From positions 806,001-870,000 of the forward strand of contig NZ_CP022282.1 in assembly GCF_002216065.1 (NCBI RefSeq): 64,000 nucleotides of DNA, in the 5' to 3' direction. This document shows positions 53,417 through 61,917 of the stretch, in pieces. Below the pieces are notes generated by a model. It made no database searches, was not told the origin of the DNA, and saw nothing but the letters and a program-made list of their open reading frames with translations. Made by a program: the position numbers and the translations under genes. Within the stretch, counting starts at the first letter, position 1. Each line of letters opens with the position of its first letter. Source of the stretch: Chryseobacterium sp. T16E-39 (GTDB lineage Bacteria > Bacteroidota > Bacteroidia > Flavobacteriales > Weeksellaceae).

Positions 53417-54829
53417 TTACCATTTGGTAATAATTTTACCCAATGTTTTAAGATCATTATTGACCTTATCATTCCAGTCCATTGCGAAATTGAGCCGCAT
53501 ACAATTATTATATTGGTTGTATTGGGTAAACATTCTTCCCGGTGCAAAAGTGATATTCTGCCTTATGGAAATATCAAAAAGCTGAACTGTATCTATTTTT
53601 TTATCCAGTTCTACCCATAGCATAAAACCACCTTCGGGCTGAGAAACTTTAGTGTTTTCAGGAAAATAATCCTCTATCCCTTTTAGAAGCTTTAAACAGT
53701 TTTGATGTATGGTTTTCCTGAAAGTACGCAGATGATGATCATACCTTCCATTTTCTAAAAAGTGGGAGAGCGCCTCCTGATAAAGCGCAGGAGTCGAAAT
53801 CGTCTGTATCAGCTTTTGCTGAATGATCTTATCTTTATATTTTCCGGGAATAATCCATCCGATACGATATCCGGGAGCCAATGTTTTAGAAACAGAATTA
53901 ACAAGCATCACAATACCTGATTCATCAAATGCCTTACAGGGTTTAGGCCTTTCTGCTCCATAATACACATTCCTGAACATATCATTTTCCACCAATGGAA
54001 TATCCCATTCGGTAAGCATTCGAACAAGTTCCTTTTTATGGGTGTCCGGCATCAGAGTGCCTAAAGGATTATTAAAATTAACAATAAAACAGCAGGCACT
54101 TATGGTTGGTAAAACTTTTTTAAGTGCTTCGAGATCCAAACCCGTTGATGGATCAGAAGGAATTTCAACAGCCTCCAGCCCCATTGCATTGAGCATTTTA
54201 ATGATTCCAAAATACGCCGGACTCTCAATAGCCACTTTATCGCCAGGTTTGGTAACGGCCATCAGACAGGTAAACATTCCGTTCATCCCCCCTGATGTCA
54301 CAATCACATCATCTTCTGTAATTTTGCCCTCCAGCATAAATGCCCATCTTGCAACTGTTCTTCTAAAATTAATATTTCCTTGGACAGATTCATACGTTAC
54401 CCCACCATTAGCTAAACTCCGCATAACAGTTGTTACACTTTTATTAAGCTGTGCAATGGGTAGTAAGCTTTTTTCCGGCAGTCCCATAGAGAAATGTGTA
54501 ATATCCTGATTTTCTGATGAAGCAAATGTTTTATGAAAAAGATCTTCCGGATGCTGTTCTTTTTGCAGCGATTCCAATATAATAACGGAAGGTAATGAGA
54601 ATTTTCTCTGAGAGGCTTTGCTCACATAATAGCCGGATTTAGGTTTCGGCTCGATCAGTGATTTACTTTCTAATTCTAAAAATGCCTGACGGACTGTATT
54701 GATGCTTACATTATACACTTTCTGTACAGTACGTATAGAAGGTATTTTGTCACCTAATCGTAATGTTCCATTGAGAATTTGCTTTTCAATGATTCCGGCA
54801 ATTTTCAGATAAAGAATCTCTTTTTTCAT
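53417..54829 (-). CDS. MocR/GntR-type regulator with aminotransferase-like domain
   Basis: This 470-residue protein has an N-terminal GntR winged helix (about 5-75, with LGDKIPSIRTVQKVYNVSIN) and a C-terminal fold-type I aminotransferase-like domain (about 105-465). The PLP lysine is in NSVSKTLAPGYRIGW and the conserved acidic VENDMFRNVYYG precedes it. A TACTTTTG -7 element lies on the minus strand at 54851-54858. It is the second MocR protein of the window; no adjacent divergent operon suggests its target, unlike the first. A transaminase annotation would be wrong because of the N-terminal DNA-binding domain. Confidence 0.9.
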   Translation of the reverse strand: MKKEILYLKIAGIIEKQILNGTLRLGDKIPSIRTVQKVYNVSINTVRQAFLELESKSLIEPKPKSGYYVSKASQRKFSLPSVIILESLQKEQHPEDLFHKTFASSENQDITHFSMGLPEKSLLPIAQLNKSVTTVMRSLANGGVTYESVQGNINFRRTVARWAFMLEGKITEDDVIVTSGGMNGMFTCLMAVTKPGDKVAIESPAYFGIIKMLNAMGLEAVEIPSDPSTGLDLEALKKVLPTISACCFIVNFNNPLGTLMPDTHKKELVRMLTEWDIPLVENDMFRNVYYGAERPKPCKAFDESGIVMLVNSVSKTLAPGYRIGWIIPGKYKDKIIQQKLIQTISTPALYQEALSHFLENGRYDHHLRTFRKTIHQNCLKLLKGIEDYFPENTKVSQPEGGFMLWVELDKKIDTVQLFDISIRQNITFAPGRMFTQYNQYNNCMRLNFAMDWNDKVNNDLKTLGKIITKW

Positions 54830-54850
54830 TCAGTCATTTTCTGTGTCTTT

Positions 54851-54858
54851 CAAAAGTA
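54851..54858 (-). promoter_or_regulatory. Predicted -7 element of the second MocR gene
   Basis: TACTTTTG on the minus strand, 21 bp from the ATG at 54829. The rest of the gap 54859-55110 is AT-rich and holds no gene. Confidence 0.5.
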
Positions 54859-55051
54859 AGGAATTTAATAATGCTTCATATGATATCGGATAAGAATCAT
54901 AAAACCCGTGAATTCAATACTATACCTTGATTGGATTAATTAAAAAAAGACAAAATGATTTTTATCAAAAATCGCGATCAATACGATATATTTCATACAA
55001 AAGTGAATGATTTATGAAATTTTGTTCTATCACATTGTAAAATAGTAAGAT

Positions 55052-55087
55052 AAAAAACCTTAATTTTAAGTGAATTTAGGTTTTTTT
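55052..55087. terminator. Hairpin upstream of the DUF3078 promoter
   Basis: AAAAAACCT pairs with AGGTTTTTT around an 18-nt loop. It could insulate the DUF3078 promoter just downstream, but no gene on the plus strand ends here. Confidence 0.35.
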
Positions 55088-55114
55088 AATATTTTTTAAC
55101 AAAAATTATATTTC

Positions 55115-55122
55115 TATTTTTG
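55115..55122 (+). promoter_or_regulatory. Predicted -7 element of the DUF3078 gene
   Basis: TATTTTTG matches TAnnTTTG, 19 bp before the ATG at 55142. Confidence 0.6.
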
Positions 55123-55141
55123 CAACCAAATCTTATAAATT

Positions 55142-56065
55142 ATGAAAAAAATTTTATTAACCCTTTCCCTTTCATTGGGAATTTTTGCTGCAGCACAAGA
55201 AGCAAAAACAGAAGCTCCCGTTGTAGATACTACAAAAGCATGGAGCATTCAAGGTCAGAACACATTAATGCTTAACCAGGCCGCATTCTCGAACTGGGTA
55301 GGGGGTGGAGCGAACAACGTAGGTTGGCTTGCCGGTGTGAATTATAACCTTACTTATGAAAAAGGAAAGGACCTTTGGGAAAATATTATTATTCTGGGTT
55401 ATGGACAAAATAATACCCAGGGAGTAGGAACCAGAAAAACACAGGATGTGATCAATCTTTCAAGCAACTATGGTAGAGAAATTGCAAAAAGCTGGTATGT
55501 ATCAGGGGGAGTAAGTTTACAAACTCAGTTTGCGCCAGGATATGAAGATGGAAATAATCCTGACGCCAAAAAGATCTCCAATTTTATGGCTCCGGGATAC
55601 CTGAATGTAGGTGCTGGTTTCACCTACCGCCCAAATGACAATTTTACAATGACATTACGTCCTGCGAATGCAAGGGTAACATTTGTATTGGATAAAGATC
55701 TTCAATACGCCGGAACGTACGGATTAAAAAATGATGGCGATTCTTCATTATTCCAGTTCGGTTTCCTGGGAACAGCTATTTATAAAATAAAAATTATGGA
55801 AAACATCAACCTGACCAATACAGGATCTGTATTTTCCAATTACCTTGACCATCCTGAAAGATTGGTTCTTTCCTACAGTGGAATTTTAAATATGAAGATC
55901 AACAAATTCATTTCTACGAATATTACTTTGGATCTTTTATATGATCACAACCAGATCCGAAGAACACAGTTGAAACAAACGTTAGGAGTTGGTTTCGCTT
56001 ATAATATCGACAACGGTAAAAAACGTTCCGATAAAAAAGACAATCAATCCTGGATGAAAAAATAA
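55142..56065 (+). CDS. DUF3078 domain-containing outer-membrane-type protein
   Basis: This 307-residue protein has a signal peptide (cleavage after about A18, FAAA-Q) and the DUF3078 pattern: WSIQGQNTLMLNQAAFSNWV, then GGGANNVGWLAGVNYNLTYE, and later beta-strands such as TYGLKNDGDSSLFQFGFLGT. The alternating pattern suggests a beta-barrel or beta-sheet-rich surface protein; the family is common in Bacteroidetes and its function is unknown. It is monocistronic with a strong predicted promoter and a clear terminator. Confidence 0.88.
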   Translation: MKKILLTLSLSLGIFAAAQEAKTEAPVVDTTKAWSIQGQNTLMLNQAAFSNWVGGGANNVGWLAGVNYNLTYEKGKDLWENIIILGYGQNNTQGVGTRKTQDVINLSSNYGREIAKSWYVSGGVSLQTQFAPGYEDGNNPDAKKISNFMAPGYLNVGAGFTYRPNDNFTMTLRPANARVTFVLDKDLQYAGTYGLKNDGDSSLFQFGFLGTAIYKIKIMENINLTNTGSVFSNYLDHPERLVLSYSGILNMKINKFISTNITLDLLYDHNQIRRTQLKQTLGVGFAYNIDNGKKRSDKKDNQSWMKK

Positions 56066-56082
56066 CACGTCCTTAAAAATAA

Positions 56083-56113
56083 AAAAAAGCCAATCCGAAA
56101 GATTGGCTTTTTT
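56083..56113. terminator. Bidirectional terminator between DUF3078 and MFS genes
   Basis: AAAAAAAGCCAATC pairs with GATTGGCTTTTTT around CGAAA. It serves converging genes. Confidence 0.9.
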
Positions 56114-56154
56114 ATTTCAAGACTTTTATACTATATATTTTATTGACCATTTAT

Positions 56155-57375
56155 TTACTGATGGCCACTTTTTCTTACCGTCAAAATAAGTATAGCCAGG
56201 AGACCGCTTATCGCACCGAAGAAATAAATCGACTGATACCCGAACCAACCTGCGATAATCCCCGCTATCGGGCCGGCCAAGCCGAGTGAAAGATCAAAGA
56301 ATGCTGAATACGCTCCCAACGCAGTTCCTCTCATTTGATGACTAACTTTCTTAATAGCCAGTACCCCAAGAGACGGAAATACCAGGGAAAAACCAATTCC
56401 CGTAAGTGCACATCCTACAATAGCCATCCATCCGGAATGAGAAAAACCAATGAACAGCTGGCCCACAATCTCAATAGCAAATGAAACTAAAGCAACCTTA
56501 TACCCCCCATATTTATCCGGAAGTGAAGCAAATAATATACGGGTAAGAATATAAAACCCTCCAAAACAGACAAACGCTAAAGAAGCGTTCTCCCAGCTTT
56601 TTTCAGCAAAAAGCAAGGCGATAAAGGAAGCAATACAGGCAAATCCTATAGAAGAAAAAGCAAGTGCCAGTCCCTGATCGGAAACTTTTGCGATTACTTT
56701 ATAAAATGGAGTTCTTACATGTGCAGGATCCACTTCAAGAGTTGGTAATTTAGCCGTTGACAGCCAACTTACTACGGATAGTAAAAGAATTAATGTAAAA
56801 GGGGCAATAACCCCAAACTGACTTCCCATCCACATGCTTAACGGTGCACCTAAGGCGATCCCTCCATACATTGATATTCCGTTCCAGGTCATTACTTTAC
56901 CTGAGTTGTGTGCCCCAACAAGACCAATTCCCCAAGTTAAGGCTCCTGTTACCATCATACTTTCTGAAATACCGTGGATGATCCTTGAGAGAATCAGTAA
57001 GCCCAATGCTAAAAGTGGGAAATGCACAAAAGAGCTTCCTGCGATATAGAGGATCCCAGCCGCTGACACCAGGAATATCCCTCTATGATTACTGATTTTA
57101 GCCCCTAATGTATCCGTCAGTTTTCCGGCATATGCTCTGGTTAATAAAGTAGCTAAAAATTGAAGCCCCATTACGATCCCTACAGTGAAAGAGTCGAATT
57201 TCAATTCATTTTTAATGAGTGTGGGTAAAGCACCCAATGTGATTCCGATGGTAAGATATACCGCAAACACCGAAATTACGATAGGAGCCAGAACTTTTCT
57301 TAATGGTATATTTTTTTTGTGATGATGGTCATCTCTAATTTCCGGAGTAACCATATTTGTACTTTTTACTGCCAT
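56155..57375 (-). CDS. MFS transporter (YhhS/arabinose-efflux-like, 12-TMS)
   Basis: This 406-residue transporter has 12 predicted helices. After a histidine-rich N-terminal stretch (DDHHHKK) it has motif A as RAYAGKLTDTLGAKIS and LTGIGFSLVFPSLGVLAIKK in the second half. It resembles the YhhS/YfcJ group of MFS efflux proteins. A TACTTTTG -7 element lies on the minus strand at 57408-57415. The AraC gene upstream on the same strand (stop 77 bp before) is the probable regulator. Substrate unknown. Confidence 0.9.
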   Translation of the reverse strand: MAVKSTNMVTPEIRDDHHHKKNIPLRKVLAPIVISVFAVYLTIGITLGALPTLIKNELKFDSFTVGIVMGLQFLATLLTRAYAGKLTDTLGAKISNHRGIFLVSAAGILYIAGSSFVHFPLLALGLLILSRIIHGISESMMVTGALTWGIGLVGAHNSGKVMTWNGISMYGGIALGAPLSMWMGSQFGVIAPFTLILLLSVVSWLSTAKLPTLEVDPAHVRTPFYKVIAKVSDQGLALAFSSIGFACIASFIALLFAEKSWENASLAFVCFGGFYILTRILFASLPDKYGGYKVALVSFAIEIVGQLFIGFSHSGWMAIVGCALTGIGFSLVFPSLGVLAIKKVSHQMRGTALGAYSAFFDLSLGLAGPIAGIIAGWFGYQSIYFFGAISGLLAILILTVRKSGHQ

Positions 57376-57407
57376 ATTGCATCGTTTTTTTAGTTATTTT
57401 TCGAGTA

Positions 57408-57415
57408 CAAAAGTA
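57408..57415 (-). promoter_or_regulatory. Predicted -7 element of the MFS gene
   Basis: TACTTTTG on the minus strand, 32 bp before the ATG at 57375. Confidence 0.5.
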
Positions 57416-57452
57416 GGCAGGCAGCCTTCATGGAACGATAGCCATTCAATGG

Positions 57453-58343
57453 CTATAATTGGACAAATAATGGTTTACTTTTTCGAAATTCAGATGCAGT
57501 ATGTCCGGTATTCTTTTTAAAAAAGCGGGAAAAGTAAGCGTAATCATCATATCCCAATTCAAAAGCAATCTGCTTAATATCCATATCTGTATAATACAAT
57601 AGCCGTTGAGATTCAAGGATAATTTCCTGCTGAATCCAATGGCTGGCTGAAAAACCGGTAATTTCTTTTACCACTTCATTAAGATAAAGAGGAGTAATAT
57701 GAAGCTCAAGAGCATATTCCTTTACCTGCTTCAATTTTTTATAATTTATCTGAACGAGTTGTTTGAAATGAAGAACAGTTTTATATTTCTGTCCGCCGAT
57801 GGTTTTTTCAGAATGTCTGTTTTTGATGAGAGCCCGTACCACAAGCCCCATCAAACTATCCGTAAACGAATTGATAAGGTTATTTTGGAAAGGGGATGCC
57901 CAATTGGCCAATACAGAATCAAAAACCGGGATAAATGAAAACAGATCATCATTCTTCTCAATTGAAACCGCCTGATTCGAATTAAGGTAAGTATTGAAAA
58001 TTTCAAGATAAGTTTTGGGAATCAAAGCCGTTTCTACAAATACAAACCAGCCTTTACAATCTTCATTCTTTATATACCTGTGAACCTGACCGGGAGCCAC
58101 ATACAAAACCGAGGTTCCGGATAATTCAACTGTACGGAAATCCAGTTCCAGTGAGGAATATCCATCCTCCAGAATAACAAACATAAAATGCTCATCCCGA
58201 TGGACTTTTTGCACCGATTCATCAAGTTCACCCATCGGACAAATTTCAATGCCCGTACTATCAAGTTCGTTTTTATGGAGTAGTATTGTTGATTTTGCCA
58301 TTACTGAAACATTAGGCCATTTAAAAAGGATAAATTTAGTCAT
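57453..58343 (-). CDS. AraC family transcriptional regulator
   Basis: This regulator of up to 296 residues has an N-terminal cupin-like sensor (VLYVAPGQVHRYIKNEDCKG) and a C-terminal AraC domain with LELHITPLYLNEVVKEITGF and MDIKQIAFELGYDDYAYFSR followed by FFKKNTGHTASEFR. The start at 58343 is the longest ATG; a second ATG at 58301 (MAKSTILLHKNEL) is equally credible, since neither has a distinct ribosome-binding site. It precedes an MFS gene on the same strand, its likely target. Confidence 0.9.
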   Translation of the reverse strand: MTKFILFKWPNVSVMAKSTILLHKNELDSTGIEICPMGELDESVQKVHRDEHFMFVILEDGYSSLELDFRTVELSGTSVLYVAPGQVHRYIKNEDCKGWFVFVETALIPKTYLEIFNTYLNSNQAVSIEKNDDLFSFIPVFDSVLANWASPFQNNLINSFTDSLMGLVVRALIKNRHSEKTIGGQKYKTVLHFKQLVQINYKKLKQVKEYALELHITPLYLNEVVKEITGFSASHWIQQEIILESQRLLYYTDMDIKQIAFELGYDDYAYFSRFFKKNTGHTASEFRKSKPLFVQL

Positions 58344-58506
58344 ATTATAGGATATTTCAGTAAAAAGAAAAATCCCTGCATAGGACTATTGAGAGAAAAT
58401 ATGATCCTTCATTTTAAACCATCGATTTTACATTTCATCTCAAGTTTTTCCCGCTTGACTTAAAAAACAGAAGCACTTTTAGAGAATCAATATTTATATT
58501 TACAAA

Positions 58507-58539
58507 ATGAATGGTTTCAAAACCTATGCACATTTATAA
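58507..58539 (+). CDS. Possible 10-codon leader ORF overlapping the LytS-type gene start
   Basis: ATG at 58507 opens a frame MNGFKTYAHL that ends at TAA 58537-58539; the last A of the stop is the first base of the kinase ATG (TAATG). The arrangement could couple translation of the kinase to the short frame. Chance cannot be excluded. Confidence 0.3.
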   Translation: MNGFKTYAHL

Positions 58540-59633
58540 TGAGAAGAACCCAAATAAGGAAAAAAAAATTATTATCCGTCACAAAGAAACGAATGGTTAT
58601 ATGGACTGTAGCTATCATTTCATTTTATCTATTTTCCTATCTCATAGACCCATTTGACCCGATTTGGGAAGAGTACATTCACGATCCACTAAAGTTTTTA
58701 GTTAGTGATTTTTTATGGGTTCTATTATTTTCAGTTATCATTAGTGAAGTAAGTATATTTATTGACAACCAGCTCAATAAACGGCTCCCCTGGAGCAATC
58801 GAAGTATAAAAAGATTATTTATACAAAGCGTACTCCAGATTGCTGCAAGTATAATTTTTGTTGCTATTATTGTTAATATTTTCTCTAATGAGGGTCTTCC
58901 TAAAATGGATTACCGCAAAGAAATGACTTTACTGGGACAGTGGGTAGCTACCAATATTATCATCTCCCTCCTTATCAGTGCTGTAAATACTGGTGATTAT
59001 TTATTGGAGAACTGGAAAAAATCTGCCATAGAAGTAACCCAGCATAAACTAAGAGCATCAAGACATAAACAGGCAGCTATGTCAGCTGAACTGCAGGCTT
59101 TAAAGTTGCAAATTGATCCGCATTTTATTTTTAACAACCTCAGTGTTTTATCAGAACTTATTTTAGAAAACCAACAATTGGGTTATGAATACTCGGAAAA
59201 TTTCTCCAAAGTATACCGGTACCTTGTGGTCAACTCAAAAAAGGATGTGATCTCTTTAGATGAGGAACTGAAATTTTTAGATTCTTATATTTTCCTGATC
59301 ACAAAAAGAATTGGCGAAGGCGTTTCCTTTGAAATCTCCATCAATCCCGAGCTGAGAAGTATGATGATCCCTCCGCTAACACTGCAGTTTTTAGTTGAAA
59401 ATGCTATTAAACACAATCAGACCCTCAAGTCTAATCCGCTCCAAATAAAAATCTATACTTTAACCAGCAAAAATCTTGTGGTCTGCAACACTTTAATTCC
59501 CCTGATCAATAAAAGCGAATCCTCTAAGGTCGGTATCCGAAATATTATGAACCGATTTGAATTGCTTGGAGAAAAGAAACCGTTGATCCTGAAAACAGAA
59601 AAAGATTTCATTGCAAAAATTCCATTATTATGA
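58539..59633 (+). CDS. LytS/YehU-type sensor histidine kinase
   Basis: This 364-residue kinase has four predicted membrane helices (about 20-40, 50-75, 90-115 and 130-150), a short coiled linker (about 160-185) and the HisK_5TM/His_kinase domain (PF06580). The phosphoacceptor is H at about 195 in QIDPHFIFNNLSVLSELI, and the HATPase portion includes LQFLVENAIKHNQ and GIRNIMNRFELLG. It overlaps the LytTR regulator by 4 bp (ATGA). Such pairs regulate adjacent genes in Bacteroidetes; here the RND operon downstream is the candidate. Confidence 0.92.
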   Translation: MRRTQIRKKKLLSVTKKRMVIWTVAIISFYLFSYLIDPFDPIWEEYIHDPLKFLVSDFLWVLLFSVIISEVSIFIDNQLNKRLPWSNRSIKRLFIQSVLQIAASIIFVAIIVNIFSNEGLPKMDYRKEMTLLGQWVATNIIISLLISAVNTGDYLLENWKKSAIEVTQHKLRASRHKQAAMSAELQALKLQIDPHFIFNNLSVLSELILENQQLGYEYSENFSKVYRYLVVNSKKDVISLDEELKFLDSYIFLITKRIGEGVSFEISINPELRSMMIPPLTLQFLVENAIKHNQTLKSNPLQIKIYTLTSKNLVVCNTLIPLINKSESSKVGIRNIMNRFELLGEKKPLILKTEKDFIAKIPLL

Positions 59634-60394
59634 AGCTTAATAAGATCTTAATCGTAGAAGATGAAAAACCTAACGCAGACCGTTTAAAAAGATTACTATT
59701 AAAATTACGGCCCCATGCTGAAGTTCTATCCGTAGAAGATTCTGTAGCATCTGCGGTAAAATGGCTGGAGGAAAATCCATCTCCCGATATCATTATGCTG
59801 GATATACAGCTAGCTGACGGGTTAAGTTTTGAAATTTTTAATCAAATTGAAATCAAATGTCCTGTCATATTTACCACGGCATATGATGAATATGCTGTAA
59901 AAGCATTTAAATACAACAGCATCGACTACCTGTTAAAGCCTGTCGAAGAAGAGGAACTTGAAACAGCACTCAAAAATTATGAAACCTTTATGGAAACTAT
60001 TCCTTATGTAGGAACAGCCATCGAGGGATTACTGAATTATATCCAACCTAAGGATTACAGAAAGCGTTTTCTTTTAGCGCATCGTGATGGGTATAAAACA
60101 TTATTATCCGAAGATATTCTTTATTTCTTTACCGAGCTGGGCGTGAGCAGAGCAGTATTGAAAAATGGCGGAACAGATATAGTTCCCCAAACCCTTGAGG
60201 AACTTGAAAAACAACTGGATCCCAAAATGTTTTTCAGAGCTAACAGACAATTTATCATCAATATAGATTCTGTACAGCAGATTTCCAATTATTTTAACGG
60301 AAAGCTAAAGCTCGAACTGATCAAACATCCTGATGTTGAAGTTATTGTAAGCAGAGAGAAAGCTTCGGCATTGAAGTCCTGGATGGATTACTGA
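59630..60394 (+). CDS. LytTR family response regulator
   Basis: This 254-residue regulator has a receiver domain (about 1-120) with phosphoacceptor D58 in IIMLDIQLADGLSFEIF and the lysine of YLLKPVEEEELE. A C-terminal LytTR DNA-binding domain (about 145-250) contains FFTELGVSRAVLKNGGT and FRANRQFIINIDSVQQI. It overlaps the histidine kinase gene by 4 bp. Direct repeats bound by LytTR proteins would be expected upstream of the RND operon, but none was clearly identified. Confidence 0.95.
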   Translation: MKLNKILIVEDEKPNADRLKRLLLKLRPHAEVLSVEDSVASAVKWLEENPSPDIIMLDIQLADGLSFEIFNQIEIKCPVIFTTAYDEYAVKAFKYNSIDYLLKPVEEEELETALKNYETFMETIPYVGTAIEGLLNYIQPKDYRKRFLLAHRDGYKTLLSEDILYFFTELGVSRAVLKNGGTDIVPQTLEELEKQLDPKMFFRANRQFIINIDSVQQISNYFNGKLKLELIKHPDVEVIVSREKASALKSWMDY

Positions 60395-60407
60395 ATCATA
60401 CTATATA

Positions 60408-60430
60408 AATAATAATAATAATAATAATAA
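60408..60430. repeat. AAT trinucleotide tract
   Basis: About seven tandem AAT/ATA units just downstream of the LytTR stop codon. A simple slippage-prone tract. Confidence 0.85.
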
Positions 60431-60758
60431 AATTCCTTATCAATATTTATTGCTTAAAATTAATTATTGAGATTCTTCACTACACTACGTTTCGTTCTGA
60501 ATGACAGGTTGAGTAAACACTCAATTTGTTATTTCAACGGCAGACAAGAAGTCTTTGAATAATCAGTATCCAAATATTTCTTCTTTTATTTTTTAATCTA
60601 CGATTACACAACATCAAACATATCTTAAAAATTCATTTTCCTTTCATTTTAAATATTAAACACTTCATCCCTGATTAATTCCGTTTCACTAAAGTTCTCC
60701 TTATAAATGACCTGCTTTTGCGATTATTTTGTAGTCAATAAATAGTAAATCGCATCTT
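60431..60758. other. Gene-free stretch upstream of the RND operon
   Basis: No gene. It holds the phrase GATTCTTCACTACACTACGT TTCGTTCTGAATGACA in two adjoining halves near 60472-60507, which resembles the complement of the repeat near 10620-10660, and an AT-rich region before the RND adaptor start that should contain its promoter. No clear TAnnTTTG match was settled on. Confidence 0.4.
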
Positions 60759-61879
60759 ATGAATCGTAAAAAAGGTTATTTCGTACTGTTATTGACAGCT
60801 GCTGTTTTTCTACAGTCTTGCAACTCTGGAAAGAGCCAGGAAACAGGTGAACAAATGTCTGCATTACCTACAGACTTCATTCAGCTTCAATCAGGGAATG
60901 CTGATATTTCTTTAGGATATCCGGGAAGTATCGAAGGTCAGGACAATGTTGATATTAAAGCCCAAATCACCGGTTACCTGGAGACGGTCTATGTAAAAGA
61001 AGGACAATATGTACAAAAGGACAGACCCTTTTCAGGATCAATCCTTCAGTGTATAACGAACAGGTAAATAATAGTGATGCTGCATTAAAAATAGCCCTGG
61101 CTAACCAGGCTAGTGCCAAACTTGAAGTAGAGAAACTGAAACCACTGGTTGAAGGGAATGTAGTTTCCGATATGCAACTCAAAACAGCGCAGGCAAGTTA
61201 TGCTGCAGCTGCCGCACAGGTAGCACAGGCTAAATCTACACTGGGCTCATCAAAGATCAATGCTGGTTTTGCCTATATAAAAGCTCCGGTATCCGGATAT
61301 ATTGGCAGAATTCTCAACAGAACCGGAAATCTTATTACACCGTCCGATGCCTCTCCGCTGACCACCCTTTCCGACATCAATACGGTAAACGTATACTTTG
61401 CCATGAACGAAGCAGATTTTCTACGATATACAAAAGCAAAAATGGCTTCTGAGGACCATACAGGAAATGTGGAACTTATTCTTCCGGATGGCTCTACCTA
61501 TGCATACAAAGGAAAACTGGAAAATGCCAGTGGAAATTTTGACCGGACGACCGGAAGTATGCAGTTGAAAGCCATATTTCAAAACCCAGATAAACTATTA
61601 CGTGCCGGAGGTACAGCAAGGGTAAAGATCCATCAGTATGTAGATGATGTAATTAAATTACCTAAAACAGCGGTAAAAGATATCCAGGATAAATTTTTTG
61701 TCTATAAGCTGAATGCTCAGAACAAAGTGGTTATGTCTCCAATTGAAATTTCAGGAGGAACTGTTTCCGACTATTTTGTTTCATCAGGAGTTCAGCAGGG
61801 CGATAAAATAGCCATCAACAGGATTGATGTCCTTACCGAAGGAGCTGTTGTGCTTCCTAAAATTATTCCTGCAAAATAG
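60759..61879 (+). pseudogene. RND efflux periplasmic adaptor (AcrA/MexA-like) with a one-base frameshift
   Basis: The N-terminal frame (60759-61018) encodes a lipoprotein signal with lipobox LQSC (C21) and the lipoyl-domain region GYLETVYVKEGQYVQK. It then runs into unrelated sequence and stops at 61067. The +1 frame from 61019 continues the expected protein as GQTLFRINPSVYNEQV, followed by a coiled-coil hairpin and beta-barrel through GAVVLPKIIPAK. One G appears to be missing in the GG at 61019-61020. Corrected, the product would be about 373 residues, normal for the family. It is either a recent loss of function or a sequence error; the pump gene downstream is intact as far as seen. Confidence 0.88.
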
Positions 61880-61917
61880 ATTTTAAACACAATGTATTCA
61901 TTCAAAGAAATTAAATC

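Noticed and set aside
53417..54829. Plain aminotransferase
   Set aside because: The N-terminal GntR winged helix makes it a MocR regulator; only the C-terminal domain is aminotransferase-like.
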